Below, in pieces: positions 53,701-62,448 of a stretch of DNA of 64,000 bases; position 1 is the first letter of the stretch, and every line of letters starts with the position of its first letter. The DNA is from Aphidius gifuensis (lineage: Eukaryota > Arthropoda > Insecta > Hymenoptera > Braconidae). Location of the stretch: positions 15,154,469 through 15,218,468 of the forward strand of contig NC_057790.1 of the NCBI RefSeq assembly GCF_014905175.1, read 5' to 3'. The position numbers were made by a program, and so were the translations under genes. The notes under the pieces were generated by a model. The model was not told the origin of the DNA. It did no database searches and saw nothing but the letters and a program-made list of their open reading frames with translations.

Positions 53701-55901
53701 TTTTCCAGACTACCTGCTGATTGTTTTGACAGCTTTAAATGTACTAATTTAACCACCCTTTGAGCAACAACAACAGCAATATTATCAATAACAGCTCCTT
53801 TATTTTACCACAATTGTATATAATATCTACAATATCTTGATAATAATTTAATTTTTCAATCGTCGGTATCCAAGTCAAAGTGACAATAAAATACTTGAAG
53901 TTATGTAATTATACATCAGGAACCTGTTATTTCAATATTCCGTTAAATGCTACTTTAAAAATTACTTTTCGTTGACAAAAGCCTTTGTAGAATTTTACAT
54001 ACAATCTTAACGCTTCAACGTTACTGACCTGCAAATATAATACCTTTAAGCTATATATATGCTCTTTTATCAATACACACTTGACAATTCTGACAGACAC
54101 TTGTTTTGAAAATATAAACAGAATATTTTATAAACTTATTCTCTTTTTTTTTGATGTCTATTAAATACTCAATTTGTTAAAATAATTTCAGTTCTAATAA
54201 TTGTAATTTCTATAGCTTTACGATTTTCATGGCATCATAATAATATTATTTTATAAAAATTATTTTTAAAATAAAAAAAAAAAGTAAGTTTAAACAAGTC
54301 GACAGTTGGATGATATGATTATTACCAGTTTACTTTTGTTAGCATTGAGATATGGGAATATTTTAAAATAAAATAAATAAATAAATAAATATACATTAAC
54401 AAATAATAATGTCAGTACAATGCTCCTGTACAAACTCTCACGGTAATAAACATCGATAAAAGTCAAGGGCGAGTTGTATGTATAGGTGCTCTAAAATATA
54501 TAAGGCACACGGCCTTTGTCGGGGACACAATTCATCGTGCAACATCACGCTTTTTCCAGCGTCAACAATTAGGAAAAATTTATTCGTATATATTTTTATA
54601 TATTTTAAACCTGTATGTACATCGTTTGTTCTTCTTGAAATAAAGTAAGACTATACGTATATTGAGACGAGTTAGAGTGTTTCTTTTTTTCTTTTTTTTT
54701 CTTCATTATTATTTCTTGATTCTTCGAGCACATATCTTGTATATATATATATAGGTCTTGGATTTTTAATGAACTCGTTTTGACGTGATGCCGGTCCTTC
54801 CCACCTTCTATGCAACGACCAAGTTAATTAAAGTTACAAAGCCCGAATGAACCTGACACGAGGCACCGTCGAATTATGCAATTCAAAGAAAAAAAATATA
54901 TTTTGATATATTTATATATGTATTTTATGAATCGTGCTGGTTTAATATACTTTTTCTTTTTTTTGTTTTTATAATAAACTCTACTAATGTATATAATAAA
55001 AAAAATTTATTTTAATTATTATTAAATTTTACTCAATTGTTTTTTTTTTTGTTATTGTTTCAGGTGAAAATTTGGTTTCAAAATAGAAGAAGTAAATACA
55101 AGAAAATGATGAAAGCAGCACAACAAGGTGGTGGACCTGGCGGACAACATGGTAATCTTTTGGCTGGTGTACCATCGCCACAATCTGGACAACCAGGTGG
55201 TCTTATGCAGGGTGGTGAATTTAAATGTACGTTTATTATTTTAATTTTTAATTCAAAATTTTGTAATACCAAAAATAAAACTTGATAACCACTTGCAAAT
55301 TAAAAATAAACAACAACACATACACATATGTATAATAAACGAAAATTTGTTAATTGATTACAGGTGGAAGTTCTGTTTCTGGAAGTCCAACGACGGGTTA
55401 CCTTGGAGGTCTTGGTGGAGGTGGAGGAGGAGGAGGTGGTGGCGGTGGTGGTGGCAATGGTGGTAATGGTGGTGGTGAAAATACACCTGGTAGTTCATCA
55501 CCAGGAAGTGATATGTCACCTCAACACAATGAGAGTCCACCAGCACCAGTATGGACTGGTAAAATTGAGCATCATTCACATGGTCATGTACCACAACACA
55601 CTCATCATCATCCTCACACGCCTGGTCATCATCCGCCTGGACCACCACCCCCACATCATGCGAGTTATATGCCACAGTATTCCTGGTATCAAACAGATCC
55701 AAATCCTGGATTACTCACGTGAGTGCTCGGTAAATTCGTTTATCATTTATTTTATTTAAATTATGTTATTATCATTTTTATTATTTTTATATGAAAAAAT
55801 CAATGATAACATATTTGTATTGTTAATTTTCTTACAGCATAACTATTTATTTTACACGTTTGTATTATTGATATGATTACAGGGTGTGGCCAGCGGTTTA
55901 A
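17559..55901 (+). CDS. Dll: Distal-less homeodomain transcription factor, whole coding span (5 exons)
   Basis: Nuclear homeodomain transcription factor of the Dll/Dlx family, known in insects for specifying the distal parts of legs, antennae and mouthparts. The coding sequence joins 17559-18027, 25737-25960, 55064-55226, 55364-55718 and 55883-55901. The exon lengths are 469, 224, 163, 355 and 19, which sum to 1,230 nt, a multiple of three giving 409 residues. All four introns are GT-AG and the phases agree. Seen in the protein: a KSAFIELQ motif at residues 60-67, the Dll signature FPSPRSALAGYPF at 118-130 and GYHIGSYA at 140-147, then SPPKD at 152-156. The homeodomain is at 188-247 with W48, Q50 and N51 in helix 3, and the C-terminus is VWPAV. 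The linkers carry glycine runs and a His/Pro-rich stretch. The family assignment is certain; the exact start codon is not. Confidence 0.95.
20849..21034. mobile_element. Short terminal-inverted-repeat (MITE-like) element
   Basis: Two arms of about 50 bp, 20849-20900 and 20985-21034, are inverted copies of each other. The left has ATTGGCACTCATACGGGG and the right has CCCCCGTATTGAGTGCCAAT, with further pairing of the GGGGACATTTA and TAAATGTCCCC blocks. The middle holds no ORF. The size of about 186 bp fits a non-autonomous DNA element; target-site duplications were not resolved because the flanks are poly-T/A. Confidence 0.6.
21621..21630 (+). promoter_or_regulatory. CTCF-like core AGGTGGCGCC
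   Basis: A ten-base match to the insect CTCF core within a small GC-richer island (21600-21665) in intron 1. The match is to a consensus from general knowledge; occupancy is not known. Confidence 0.3.
22550..22740. promoter_or_regulatory. GC-richer island in intron 1, candidate enhancer
   Basis: High-complexity sequence in AT-rich surroundings. It includes a GAGAGAG run near 22640 (GAGA-factor-like) and GCGGCGCTAC near 22728-22737 (CTCF-like). No reading frame stands out. Function is inferred from composition and position. Confidence 0.25.
24200..24940. repeat. Possible mobile-element remains in intron 1
   Basis: A mixed-composition block with no useful ORF, ending close to a perfect small hairpin GTAGGCTTCCGCCTAC near 24931-24946. 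It differs from the surrounding simple AT sequence, but no terminal repeats or coding relic were identified. Confidence 0.2.
25737..25960 (+). CDS. Dll: Dll coding exon 2 (residues 157-231; homeodomain 1-44)
   Basis: The acceptor is ttgcag just before 25737. The last base of exon 1 completes an Asp codon, so the junction reads SPPKD-DLSPLG. The exon encodes a short Gly-rich linker with six glycines, the basic NGKGKKMRKPRT arm, and homeodomain helices 1 and 2 with the start of helix 3, ending LGLTQTQ. It ends in phase 0 at the donor gtgagt (25961). Homeodomain residue 1 is protein residue 188, Y8 is at the usual aromatic position, and the exon stops exactly after Q44. The linker between SPPKD and the homeodomain appears longer and more glycine-rich than in the fly protein, judged from general knowledge. 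Confidence 0.97.
26050..26415. repeat. R2 repeat, copy 1 (just after Dll exon 2)
   Basis: Shares ordered, diverged blocks with 29185-29540 in direct orientation. Examples are ATCAATAATTNTTTGCAC, the AGTGCTTACT block, ACAAGTGTCTGNGATTTGTAGG, the TTGTATCCAA block, and TTTAGGAACTTTATTAT followed by CTCTAGCAGT. Similarity is clearest from 26191 to 26415; the left boundary is fuzzy. Confidence 0.65.
29185..29540. repeat. R2 repeat, copy 2
   Basis: Direct copy of the 26050-26415 sequence, about 3.1 kb further on in intron 2. Relative to copy 1 it has an insertion of roughly 30 bp near 29405-29435 that includes CCAATGAAACAAGGGT. No ORF is present in either copy. Confidence 0.65.
30540..30700. promoter_or_regulatory. 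GC-richer island in intron 2, candidate enhancer
   Basis: High-complexity sequence, about 160 bp, rich in CTACC/CCGG-type words, set in poly-T/A surroundings. It has no coding potential. Candidate conserved regulatory DNA on composition only. Confidence 0.22.
32740..33290. promoter_or_regulatory. GC-richer tract in intron 2, candidate enhancer cluster
   Basis: Two islands, about 32740-33020 and 33090-33290, are separated by A-rich sequence. They include a GAGAGAG run near 33067 and mixed sequence with no sustained frame. Candidate regulatory DNA by composition. Confidence 0.22.
33935..34471 (+). other. Long open frame over a GC-richer island, not recognised
   Basis: A 178-residue frame begins in a lysine-coding A-run and crosses a GC-rich island (about 34190-34400), then ends in AT-rich DNA. 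The amino-acid content follows base composition (Lys and Phe runs) outside the island, and no domain is recognisable. I treat it as a candidate regulatory island with a chance frame rather than as a gene. Confidence 0.2.
35380..36130. promoter_or_regulatory. Cluster of GC-richer islands in intron 2
   Basis: Islands near 35390-35520, 35560-35750 and 36000-36130 alternate with poly-A/T. Open frames on both strands here disagree with one another and contain homopolymer residues, so no gene is called. Position and composition make this a candidate enhancer cluster. Confidence 0.22.
37010..37450. repeat. Possible mobile-element remains in intron 2
   Basis: A block of mixed composition (for example AGATTCGACGCGCAGTGTTG near 37420) with no ORF, sharply different from the AT-rich flanks. 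Its character suggests a degenerate transposon. No terminal repeats were found. Confidence 0.2.
38667..38725. repeat. TAA trinucleotide microsatellite
   Basis: A near-perfect array of about 19 TAA units in intron 2. Further TA arrays are at about 38128-38153 and 38761-38779. Confidence 0.9.
41515..41825. promoter_or_regulatory. GC-richer islands in intron 2 with a GGCGCC word
   Basis: High-complexity patches lie at 41515-41660 and 41730-41825, with GGCGCC at 41770-41775. Overlapping frames on both strands contain no recognisable domain. Candidate regulatory DNA. Confidence 0.22.
46290..46893 (+). repeat. R3 repeat, left arm of an inverted pair
   Basis: The reverse complement of this segment matches 52885-53440 in order. 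Shared blocks include the stretch around CTCTAGA near 46873 and the one around TCTAGAG near 52892, the stretch coding AATAAATTTTATTCCCAA and its complement, the TACAGCTATATATTC block, and the TTGAAAATATTAAT block. No ORF. The two arms enclose about 6 kb. Confidence 0.65.
48690..48835. promoter_or_regulatory. GC-richer island in intron 2
   Basis: About 145 bp of mixed sequence follows a poly-A tract. The open frame across it is short and unrecognised. Candidate regulatory DNA by composition only. Confidence 0.18.
49051..49221. repeat. Tandem duplication, 86-bp period
   Basis: Two copies, 49051-49135 and 49137-49221, are identical over 85 bp (each starting AATAGCCGTTTTTCTTCTAC and ending TTAGGTTACA). 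Such identity in fast-drifting intron DNA implies a recent duplication, or an assembly artefact. Confidence 0.95.
49215..49914 (+). repeat. R1 dispersed repeat, copy A
   Basis: About 700 bp, in the same family as 58697-59195 (same strand) and 62449-63182 (opposite strand). Shared landmarks are ATTGATTCAAAGTCTCGTA, ATCATATACAACAGTGTCAG, TGGCTGATGACATTGTTG and the GACACTGTCAT block. It contains two copies of a sub-repeat of about 105 bp (49597-49702 and 49797-49902). No ORF and no clear terminal inverted repeats. Confidence 0.85.
50535..50850. promoter_or_regulatory. Strong GC-richer island in intron 2, coding or regulatory
   Basis: This is one of the most complex non-exonic segments in the intron, about 315 bp. 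It is open in at least two plus frames and one minus frame, so frame alone does not favour coding. The plus frame from 50442 gives a 101-residue product that I do not recognise. Most likely a conserved regulatory element; an unknown exon is possible. Confidence 0.25.
52885..53440 (-). repeat. R3 repeat, right arm of an inverted pair
   Basis: Diverged inverted copy of 46290-46893. The arms could be two separate insertions of one family in opposite orientation, or the long terminal inverted repeats of a single element of about 7.1 kb. No transposase frame was found between them. Confidence 0.65.
54420..54880. promoter_or_regulatory. GC-richer islands just upstream of Dll exon 3
   Basis: Mixed-composition patches at about 54430-54560 and 54770-54880 lie in the last 700 bp of intron 2. 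No exon signals. Candidate regulatory DNA. Confidence 0.22.
55064..55226 (+). CDS. Dll: Dll coding exon 3 (residues 232-285 plus one base; homeodomain 45-60)
   Basis: Begins in phase 0 after a long T-rich tract and gtttcag. It encodes recognition helix 3 of the homeodomain, VKIWFQNRRSKYKKMM, with W48, F49, Q50, N51 and R53, the residues that pack the core and contact DNA. A basic KAAQQ tail and a Gly/Pro/Gln-rich stretch (PSPQSGQPGG) follow, ending GEFK. The donor is gtacgt at 55227, phase 1. A weaker possible donor (CAG|gtggtc) lies near 55195, so minor splice variants are conceivable. Confidence 0.96.
55227..55363 (+). other. Dll intron 3 (137 bp)
   Basis: A short GT-AG intron with donor gtacgt and acceptor gattacag, in phase 1. 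It carries in-frame stop codons and an AT-rich body, while both flanks are high-complexity coding sequence. Confidence 0.88.
55364..55718 (+). CDS. Dll: Dll coding exon 4 (residues 286-404, C-terminal region)
   Basis: The first two bases complete a Cys codon begun in exon 3 (FKC-GSSVSG). The exon encodes a 14-glycine run (about residues 303-316) made of mixed GGN codons, then SPGSDMSPQHNESPP, a His/Pro-rich stretch (about 354-384) and the conserved C-terminal approach MPQYSWYQTDPNPGLL. It ends with AC before the donor gtgagt at 55719. If the intron is retained, a TGA at 55720-55722 ends the protein as GLLT. The long antisense open frames here only mirror the repetitive codons. Confidence 0.93.
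55719..55882 (+). other. Dll intron 4 (164 bp)
   Basis: Donor gtgagt and acceptor gattacag, in phase 2, with an AT-rich body. It was inferred because splicing it out joins AC to G and restores the family's C-terminal tail. Confidence 0.85.
55883..55901 (+). CDS. Dll: Dll terminal coding exon 5 (VWPAV and stop)
   Basis: Only 19 coding bases. The first G completes the Thr codon, followed by GTG TGG CCA GCG GTT TAA. The result, LLTVWPAV-stop, agrees with the C-terminus known for Distal-less (fly Dll ends in VWPAV). It is too short for any ORF-length filter and would be missed without family knowledge. The acceptor attacag directly precedes it, and the reading frame closes the whole gene at 410 codons including the stop. 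Confidence 0.9.
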
Positions 55902-55990
55902 CAGAGCATTTGTGAGCAGTAAAACTTTGTAAAAACCAACAGGATTTGCTGAAAAATAAAGTTTAAAAATATATATACTGTGAAAAGGTT
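55902..55990 (+). other. Start of Dll 3' UTR with first candidate polyadenylation signal
   Basis: Follows the TAA at 55899-55901. The first AATAAA is at 55955-55960, but many more occur downstream because the DNA is so AT-rich, so the real mRNA end cannot be set from sequence. Two Pumilio-like TGTAAATA words, at 57491-57498 and near 58555, would fall inside a longer UTR. Confidence 0.45.
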
Positions 55991-58690
55991 TGAAATAAAA
56001 AATCCATCAAAATAATAAATAAATTAAATAAATAAATAATAGTTAAAATTGACATTTTGGCTTGCTCATTGGATTTGCCAAGATGACCTACTGAGAGGTT
56101 TTTGTACTCTAAATATGTATAATTGTATCCTGGGAAGACAGGGGGCAAGGAAAAAAAGGGAGAAAGGGATCTTGATGAGATTACAGAAGCCAGTGTCTTA
56201 CTCAAGACAACACAAGTTATAAAAGAGATAAAAAAATATATAGTGATATAATATACACACGAAATAAAACGTAAATTTGTGTCTTGCCTTGCGGTGATTT
56301 ATGAATTAATGAAATCATAATGACATTTTCGTGAGAGAAAAGATGTAATCATCGGTACCTTTTCTTCTTCTCTTTCCTGAATTCCATCATCAGCCATTTC
56401 AAATCGGATGAAGCAAACGACGATAATTCAATCTTTTTTTTTTTGTTTTATTCATATAACCTCACCCATCAGCTGTTGTTTTTTTCTTAGAAAAATATAT
56501 AAATAAATAAAAAAAACTCAATTAACTCCTTCTCGAAACAATGTTAAATAAAAAAAAAAATTTGATCGAGTTATTCCATTGAGAAATATTTGATTATTTT
56601 ACCCTCGGGAATAGAAAAAATAATTTTTAAAAACATCAATAAATGGAATATTCAAATGAAAAAAAATATAAATTTTCATTAAATAGTAACAAACTCGAGG
56701 GAAAATAACATATTTATAAAACTATCATTTACAATTCCATATCGATCTGACATATTATCGTACCAACCATATGCGATATTAAAATAAAAATAAAAAATAT
56801 AGATAGTCGTGTGAATGCTACATACGCACATGTCGGAAAAGTTATGAAGAAAAAAAAAATATACCACCAAGATGTGTACAGGTGAAAGAGAAAGAAAATA
56901 AAAAAATATCAAAAAGAAAACAAGGGCATTGAGGTGAGAAGTTGAAGTATGTTAAATGTTGACGGATTATAACTGAACTAAGAGAAAGATAATAAAAAAA
57001 AAAAGAAGATAAAAAGAGAAAGAACAAACTCAGGTAAATGACGCCGGGATGCAGAATATATGAAGGATTTCAAGGCCGATTAAAAAGAAGCCTATCCAAC
57101 ATATTTTCCATCGTCAGGATCTAGCAGCACACTGTCTATAAAAAAAAAAATTATATATATATTTTGTTTTTCTTTATAATTTATATCATCAAAACAAAGA
57201 AAAAATGTTAATGAAGAATATGAAAAAAAATAATAAAATCATTAAAAATATATATATATATTCAAACTCTTGACACATTTCTCGTGATACAAAAAGAGAA
57301 AGGAAAATTTATGAAAAGAATATGAAAGAAAAAAAAAATAATATTAATATTAATAATAATAATAAAATAAAAATAATAATAATAGTTATAATAATAACAA
57401 TAATAATAATTTTAAATAATATGAATAGTAATGATAATAATAATATTAGTAATAGTATAATAAAATTGAGAAGAAAAAAACAAGAATCACTGTAAATAAG
57501 GCGCCGGGAGCCCGAAACTCGTAGTTTTTAAGAAGTAAATATGTGTCTAATATAATTTTGTGATTTAAGATTGTATAAAAAAAATTAATAATAATTTATG
57601 ATAATAATATTAATAATAGTAGTATCATATGGATAATAAAAATTGATAAATAAAAAATGATTAATCGAGTAAATGAACACAATACAAATAGATAAAAGAA
57701 AGAAAAAAAAATATAGCCGCTTTGAGCTATTTATTGTTTCATATATAAATAATGTGTGAAAACCAAAAAAAAACAAAAAAAACACGTGGCAAAAGCAAAG
57801 AATGTTGTCTATATTAAATTAGTAAAAATTTAACTTTTTTTTCTCCTCATTATTCCTTATCTTACTACCTGAATTTTATTGAGCAATTTACTTTAAATAG
57901 CCGAAACTTTTAAAGATTATTATTATTATTATTATTAAATTTTGGAATAGATAATTGAAAAAAATAATTAAATGTAAAGATATTTATTTAGTATATCAAG
58001 TTGATAAACTATGGATAAAGTACATTGCTCTTTTCCATTCATATATTAAAAAAAAAAAAAAAAAAGATATAAAAAGAAAAAACATCTTCTCTAACATAGC
58101 TATTATATGAGAACGAAAAAAAAAAAAAACTAAAATACCTTAATTATGATTACTATTGTATAAAATATGAATAATAACTGAATAATTCAATTTAACTATG
58201 AAAATTAAAATGTATATTAAATAACCCACAATTCATGTAGTTATAAGAAAACAAAGTATATAATTCCATATTAATAAACTGGACTGTTGAAAGTAAGTAT
58301 GTATAAAAAAAATGTATACACATATATAATATTTATTTTATTTGAATAATAATAATAAAACAAAAAAAAAATAGAAGTATAGTGCATTAGTGTAACGGCT
58401 ACCACCTGCCATTCACTATGCTTGCTTTACTTTTATAAGGATGACCGTATTTTTAATATATATATAGCAATGTTCCGGAATATCGCCATTGGGCTTGTGG
58501 AATATATCTTATGCTGCATTATACTTGTTTGTTTGTTCCACATATGTATATTATCTGTAAATAGACAGAGACACTGTAGCAGTTGAAATTATCATTTCAT
58601 TTTGATATGATGACTTTTCGTTGATTTATATATTCTGCTGGCTCGAGATTTTGTGATAATTAAAAATATAAGAAAAGATATTGGTGATTC
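55991..58690. other. Probable distal 3' UTR / downstream DNA, no gene seen
   Basis: Extremely A/T-rich, with an imperfect AAT tract at about 57338-57466 and an ATT run at 57919-57937. GGCGCC occurs at 57500-57505 next to a Pumilio-like TGTAAATA. Open frames are homopolymer artefacts. Confidence 0.5.
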
Positions 58691-58696
58691 CACTAA

Positions 58697-59195
58697 GATT
58701 CCAGGTGAAAAACAAATTCAAATTCAAATGTTTTTAATGATTTCAAGTCAAAAATAATGTCAAATAATTTTAATGTTATATCAATGGTTTCGAAGGAAAA
58801 AAATGAATTCAAGAAATTTTTGGAATTATATTGATTCAAAGTCTCGTAAGAAATTTGTCAAAGTTTAATATATTTATTTAAATTTAAATAAATTTTATAA
58901 ATAAATTTAACATTAAAATAGTTTATTTATTTTATCATATACAACAGTGTCAGTGTCGATGAATGCTTCAGCTATATACAATGGCTGATGACATTGTTGA
59001 CAAATATTAATTTCTTTCGTTTGGTTTTCTAAGACACTGTCATCAATCATATAGCACTACAAAAAGAAGAAATCACTCATTTCAAATGCTTCATGATACC
59101 ATGTGACTCCGTGTAATTCCATTTAAGATTTTAATTGCAAAAAACAATCCGTGATTTCAGTGATTCCAACTCATTTAAAATTAAATTTCAGCCAG
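58697..59195 (+). repeat. R1 dispersed repeat, copy B (internally deleted)
   Basis: Matches copy A in order from the GGTGAAAAA left edge to the ACTCATTTAAAATTAAAT right edge. It has only one of the two internal sub-repeats and lacks the linker between them, as expected if recombination between sub-repeats deleted about 200 bp. Confidence 0.85.
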
Positions 59196-62100
59196 GATTT
59201 AATCAAACATTTCACAAGTGTCTTAATTCTCAAAAAAAAAATATATATATAAATATTTAATTTTTTATTTAAAAAATGAATTTTCTTGTCTATCTATAGA
59301 TTATAATGAAAGAGAAAATAAAATTGAGAAAAAATGAAGAGTACGAGCTATATTGTATATGGGTACATGGTTATTCAGAAGACAATGAGCTTGTTTTGTG
59401 AACAAGAAAAAGTATTATGGAACGTATAGTTGTACAATACTGACAAGAACTTCAACGTAATAAACACAATAGTACAAAAAAAAGGCCCCCGAATGAACGT
59501 CTCATTCTCAAAAGAGAGTCGAGTGGTGGGGGTGGAAGAGAGAAATAAGTTGGGTAAAGGGGGTGCATAGGCTTGTGCAAGAAGGTTTTAGATTATAAGG
59601 GAGAATGAAACGAAGAAAAGAAGAGACTCTTTTTACCTAAAAAGACATAGCTACTAAGGCACCGGGCCACTCCTTCTCGACTGCGTCGAAGACCCTCAAA
59701 AAGATTACGTCGAGTGGATTTTGTTTATTTGGCTCTTTTATTTTTTTTACTCATCCGATATTCCATTCATTTATATATTTATTTAATTTTTCACATTAAT
59801 ATCTATTTAATGACCATTTAAAATTATGAAAAATAAAAATATAATTATTATAAATAAAATGAGATACAAATGAAATATATTTTATTTTAATTGAATGAAT
59901 ATTTATTACACAAGTTAAATTTTCATCCTGATGTGTATACAGAGTTCAAGTTGTGAATGTATATTATATATTTTTTTGAACAAGAGATCAATTTGTATGA
60001 AATTTTATGTATATATAGTTGTGCCACGTGATCTAACCTCGAGTCTCTAACCCTTGTACACGGTATATGATCTCCTGGGCGGAGATCTCTACGTCCGTTC
60101 GTTGACTACCTTTGTGCAGACAGTGTCCCCAAGGCAACACCGGTCCACCACCTGGACCACCACATTGCGCAATTTTTATTTTTTTACAATCGACCCCTTT
60201 TTATTTTTCAGCAATATATATATATTATATATATATGCAAATTCATATACTTTGTACATACTGTGAACTTTCTAACAGTAGTATATGTTACATTTTTTTA
60301 TTTTCATTGAATGTTATCAGCTCTAGGCATTTTAGTGGCTATAGAAATGATTTTCAATTTAGATTAACTAACTCGTTCAATAGTGAAGAACTTGAACATC
60401 GATATTCAGAGGTCAGCCATCATATTCGGATTCGAGTATCTAAAAACTCTTTGTTTTCATTTTTATTATAAATAAAATTTACGCAGATGAATTGAATATG
60501 TTAAATAATTCATTAGAAAATTCAATGAGTGAATAAAAAGTACAAAGTATGAAGAAATTTTAGTAGTAAATTTTGTTGAATTGATGAAAAGTCTCGAATA
60601 GCATGAGGGTGAAGAGAAAACGCAGAGCTTTCATCCTTCCACGATGGAGAATCGTATATATATATACATATATATAGCTGCCGACAATGTCGCACAAACG
60701 AGGGAAGCGTAAAATTGCCACGCCCTTCTTGCTGCATGGAATCGCAAATTAGCACCCGACCTAGACGCTGTCGTTATCGTATATATATACAGTAAGCCTC
60801 GGGTCCTTTCTAGGGCCATCCTCAACCCTCCAGCAACCAACACACCCTTTTTAAAAATAGACTTTTCTATAATATATATATATATATATTTTCTTTTCTA
60901 CCAAAACTCGCACTCTTCAACAACTCGGGGTTTTTTTTAATTCTTTTTTCATGCTTTCTATAAACGACGCCATTCTCGTATATATTTTCTAACGTTAAAA
61001 AATGGAGGTAAATTATTCGTAAAAGAAGTATATCTATACGACGTCGTACATGTATAATATTTATTTATGAATTTAATTTTAGTGTGATAAAAAAATATTT
61101 TTTGATTGATTTTCTTTTGCAACAGGTCAGATACATTGCGGAAATATTTTTCCAACTATATAATGTGATTATTTTCATCGACAAATAACAAAACAACATT
61201 TTTTTATTAACACTTGTCTCTTCCAATTACACAAAGACATTTTTGATTGATTTTTTTTTTTGGGCATAAAGTCAAAAAACAAAAAAAGGTATAATACTTG
61301 TGTGATATAAACTTTGATAATTGACCTTAAAAAACAACAAATAATGTAATAGCATGCAGTTGAGTCATCAAATAATTCATCTAGAGGAATTTATATCATT
61401 CACTTCCGCTAAAATATTCTCTTATATATAATTTTTTTTTTTTTTCTGTATTGTCAATTTGATTGTCTCTTACAACTCCTACTCTTTCATTTCATGTGAC
61501 ACGTTTGTCTTGGACATATATACGACCTCTTGACCCATCAACTACGGTGAGTGTATATTATATCTCACGATTGTTCATAAAGCTCGATCCATTCATATCA
61601 ACAATTAACATTCACATAAACGTTAACATTTTATCCGGGTACACTGTCGATCGTGAGACGCAATGAGCAACAAACGGAAGTCTCTGCAAGAAAAATCTAG
61701 GTCGTGATGCGACAAACATTGGTCAAAACATTCATATACACGTGGGTCATTTATATTATACCGGAAATTATATATGTGATTCAAAAGAAAATAAATATAT
61801 ATATATGTATATTGTGTCAATTAGAGAAATATTTATTCATGATGTAAATTTTTTCATCTAAAAAATATATATTATTATTAAATAGAATTTAGAACAAATA
61901 AATAAAACTAATTTCGCTGAAAAATAACTTGAAAATTTTATTATAATTTAATGAATATAAATCGGAAGTGGTATGAAAGTCGTATATGTCAAGAAAAAAA
62001 TGAATAGAATCAGTAAAAAAATGTTATACATATATATATGACGCGATTTATATTTCTGCAGGGCGTGGCACGTAGGCTTACTGAGGTTGTATGTCAGAGT

Positions 62101-62448
62101 CGCGAATATTTTATAAATTAATGTCAATGCGTACCACGATATCCGGTTACCGGAAATGCACGACAATAGCTCTTGTGCACAAGAGCTTCTCTCTCACACT
62201 TATTCTATTTTATTTTTTTATTTTTTGTCCAGTCTGTTCATACCTGAATGAATAAAAAATAGGCTGCAGCAATACATGAAATAGCAAACGAAAAAAAAAA
62301 AAGTTAACCAATGAAGTTATATAAATCTGAAATTATGTATATATAATAATGTATCAACAGAATGAATGTATTCATTATTATTATTATTATGATTTTTATT
62401 TGGAACGAATGAATAAAAAAAAACGAAGGGTTTTCTCGTAAATCATCC
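59196..62448. other. Downstream DNA, no confident gene
   Basis: Contains GC-richer islands at about 59480-59720, 60020-60180 and 60590-60850, and AT-rich sequence elsewhere. The island at 60120-60168 follows an acceptor-like TTTGTGCAG and has a frame reading PQGNTGPPPGPP, but no donor follows. These islands may be regulatory DNA or pieces of an unrecognised transcript. Confidence 0.4.

Larger units (their letters stand above)
25961..55063 (+). other. Dll intron 2 (29.1 kb) interrupting the homeobox
   Basis: A phase-0 GT-AG intron (donor gtgagt, acceptor gtttcag) between homeodomain residues Q44 and V45, a position known to be shared by Dll/Dlx genes. It makes up almost half of the window. 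No coding exon was recognised inside. It holds the R2 direct copies, the R3 inverted arms, R1 copy A with its tandem duplication, microsatellites (for example the TAA array at 38667-38725), possible transposon remains at 37010-37450, and many GC-richer islands listed separately as candidate regulatory DNA. Confidence 0.9.

Noticed and set aside
55358..55702. 114-residue minus-strand frame over exon 4
   Set aside because: Mirror of the GGN and CAT/CAC codons of Dll exon 4; its product is mostly His, Val and Asp repeats and has no gene signals.
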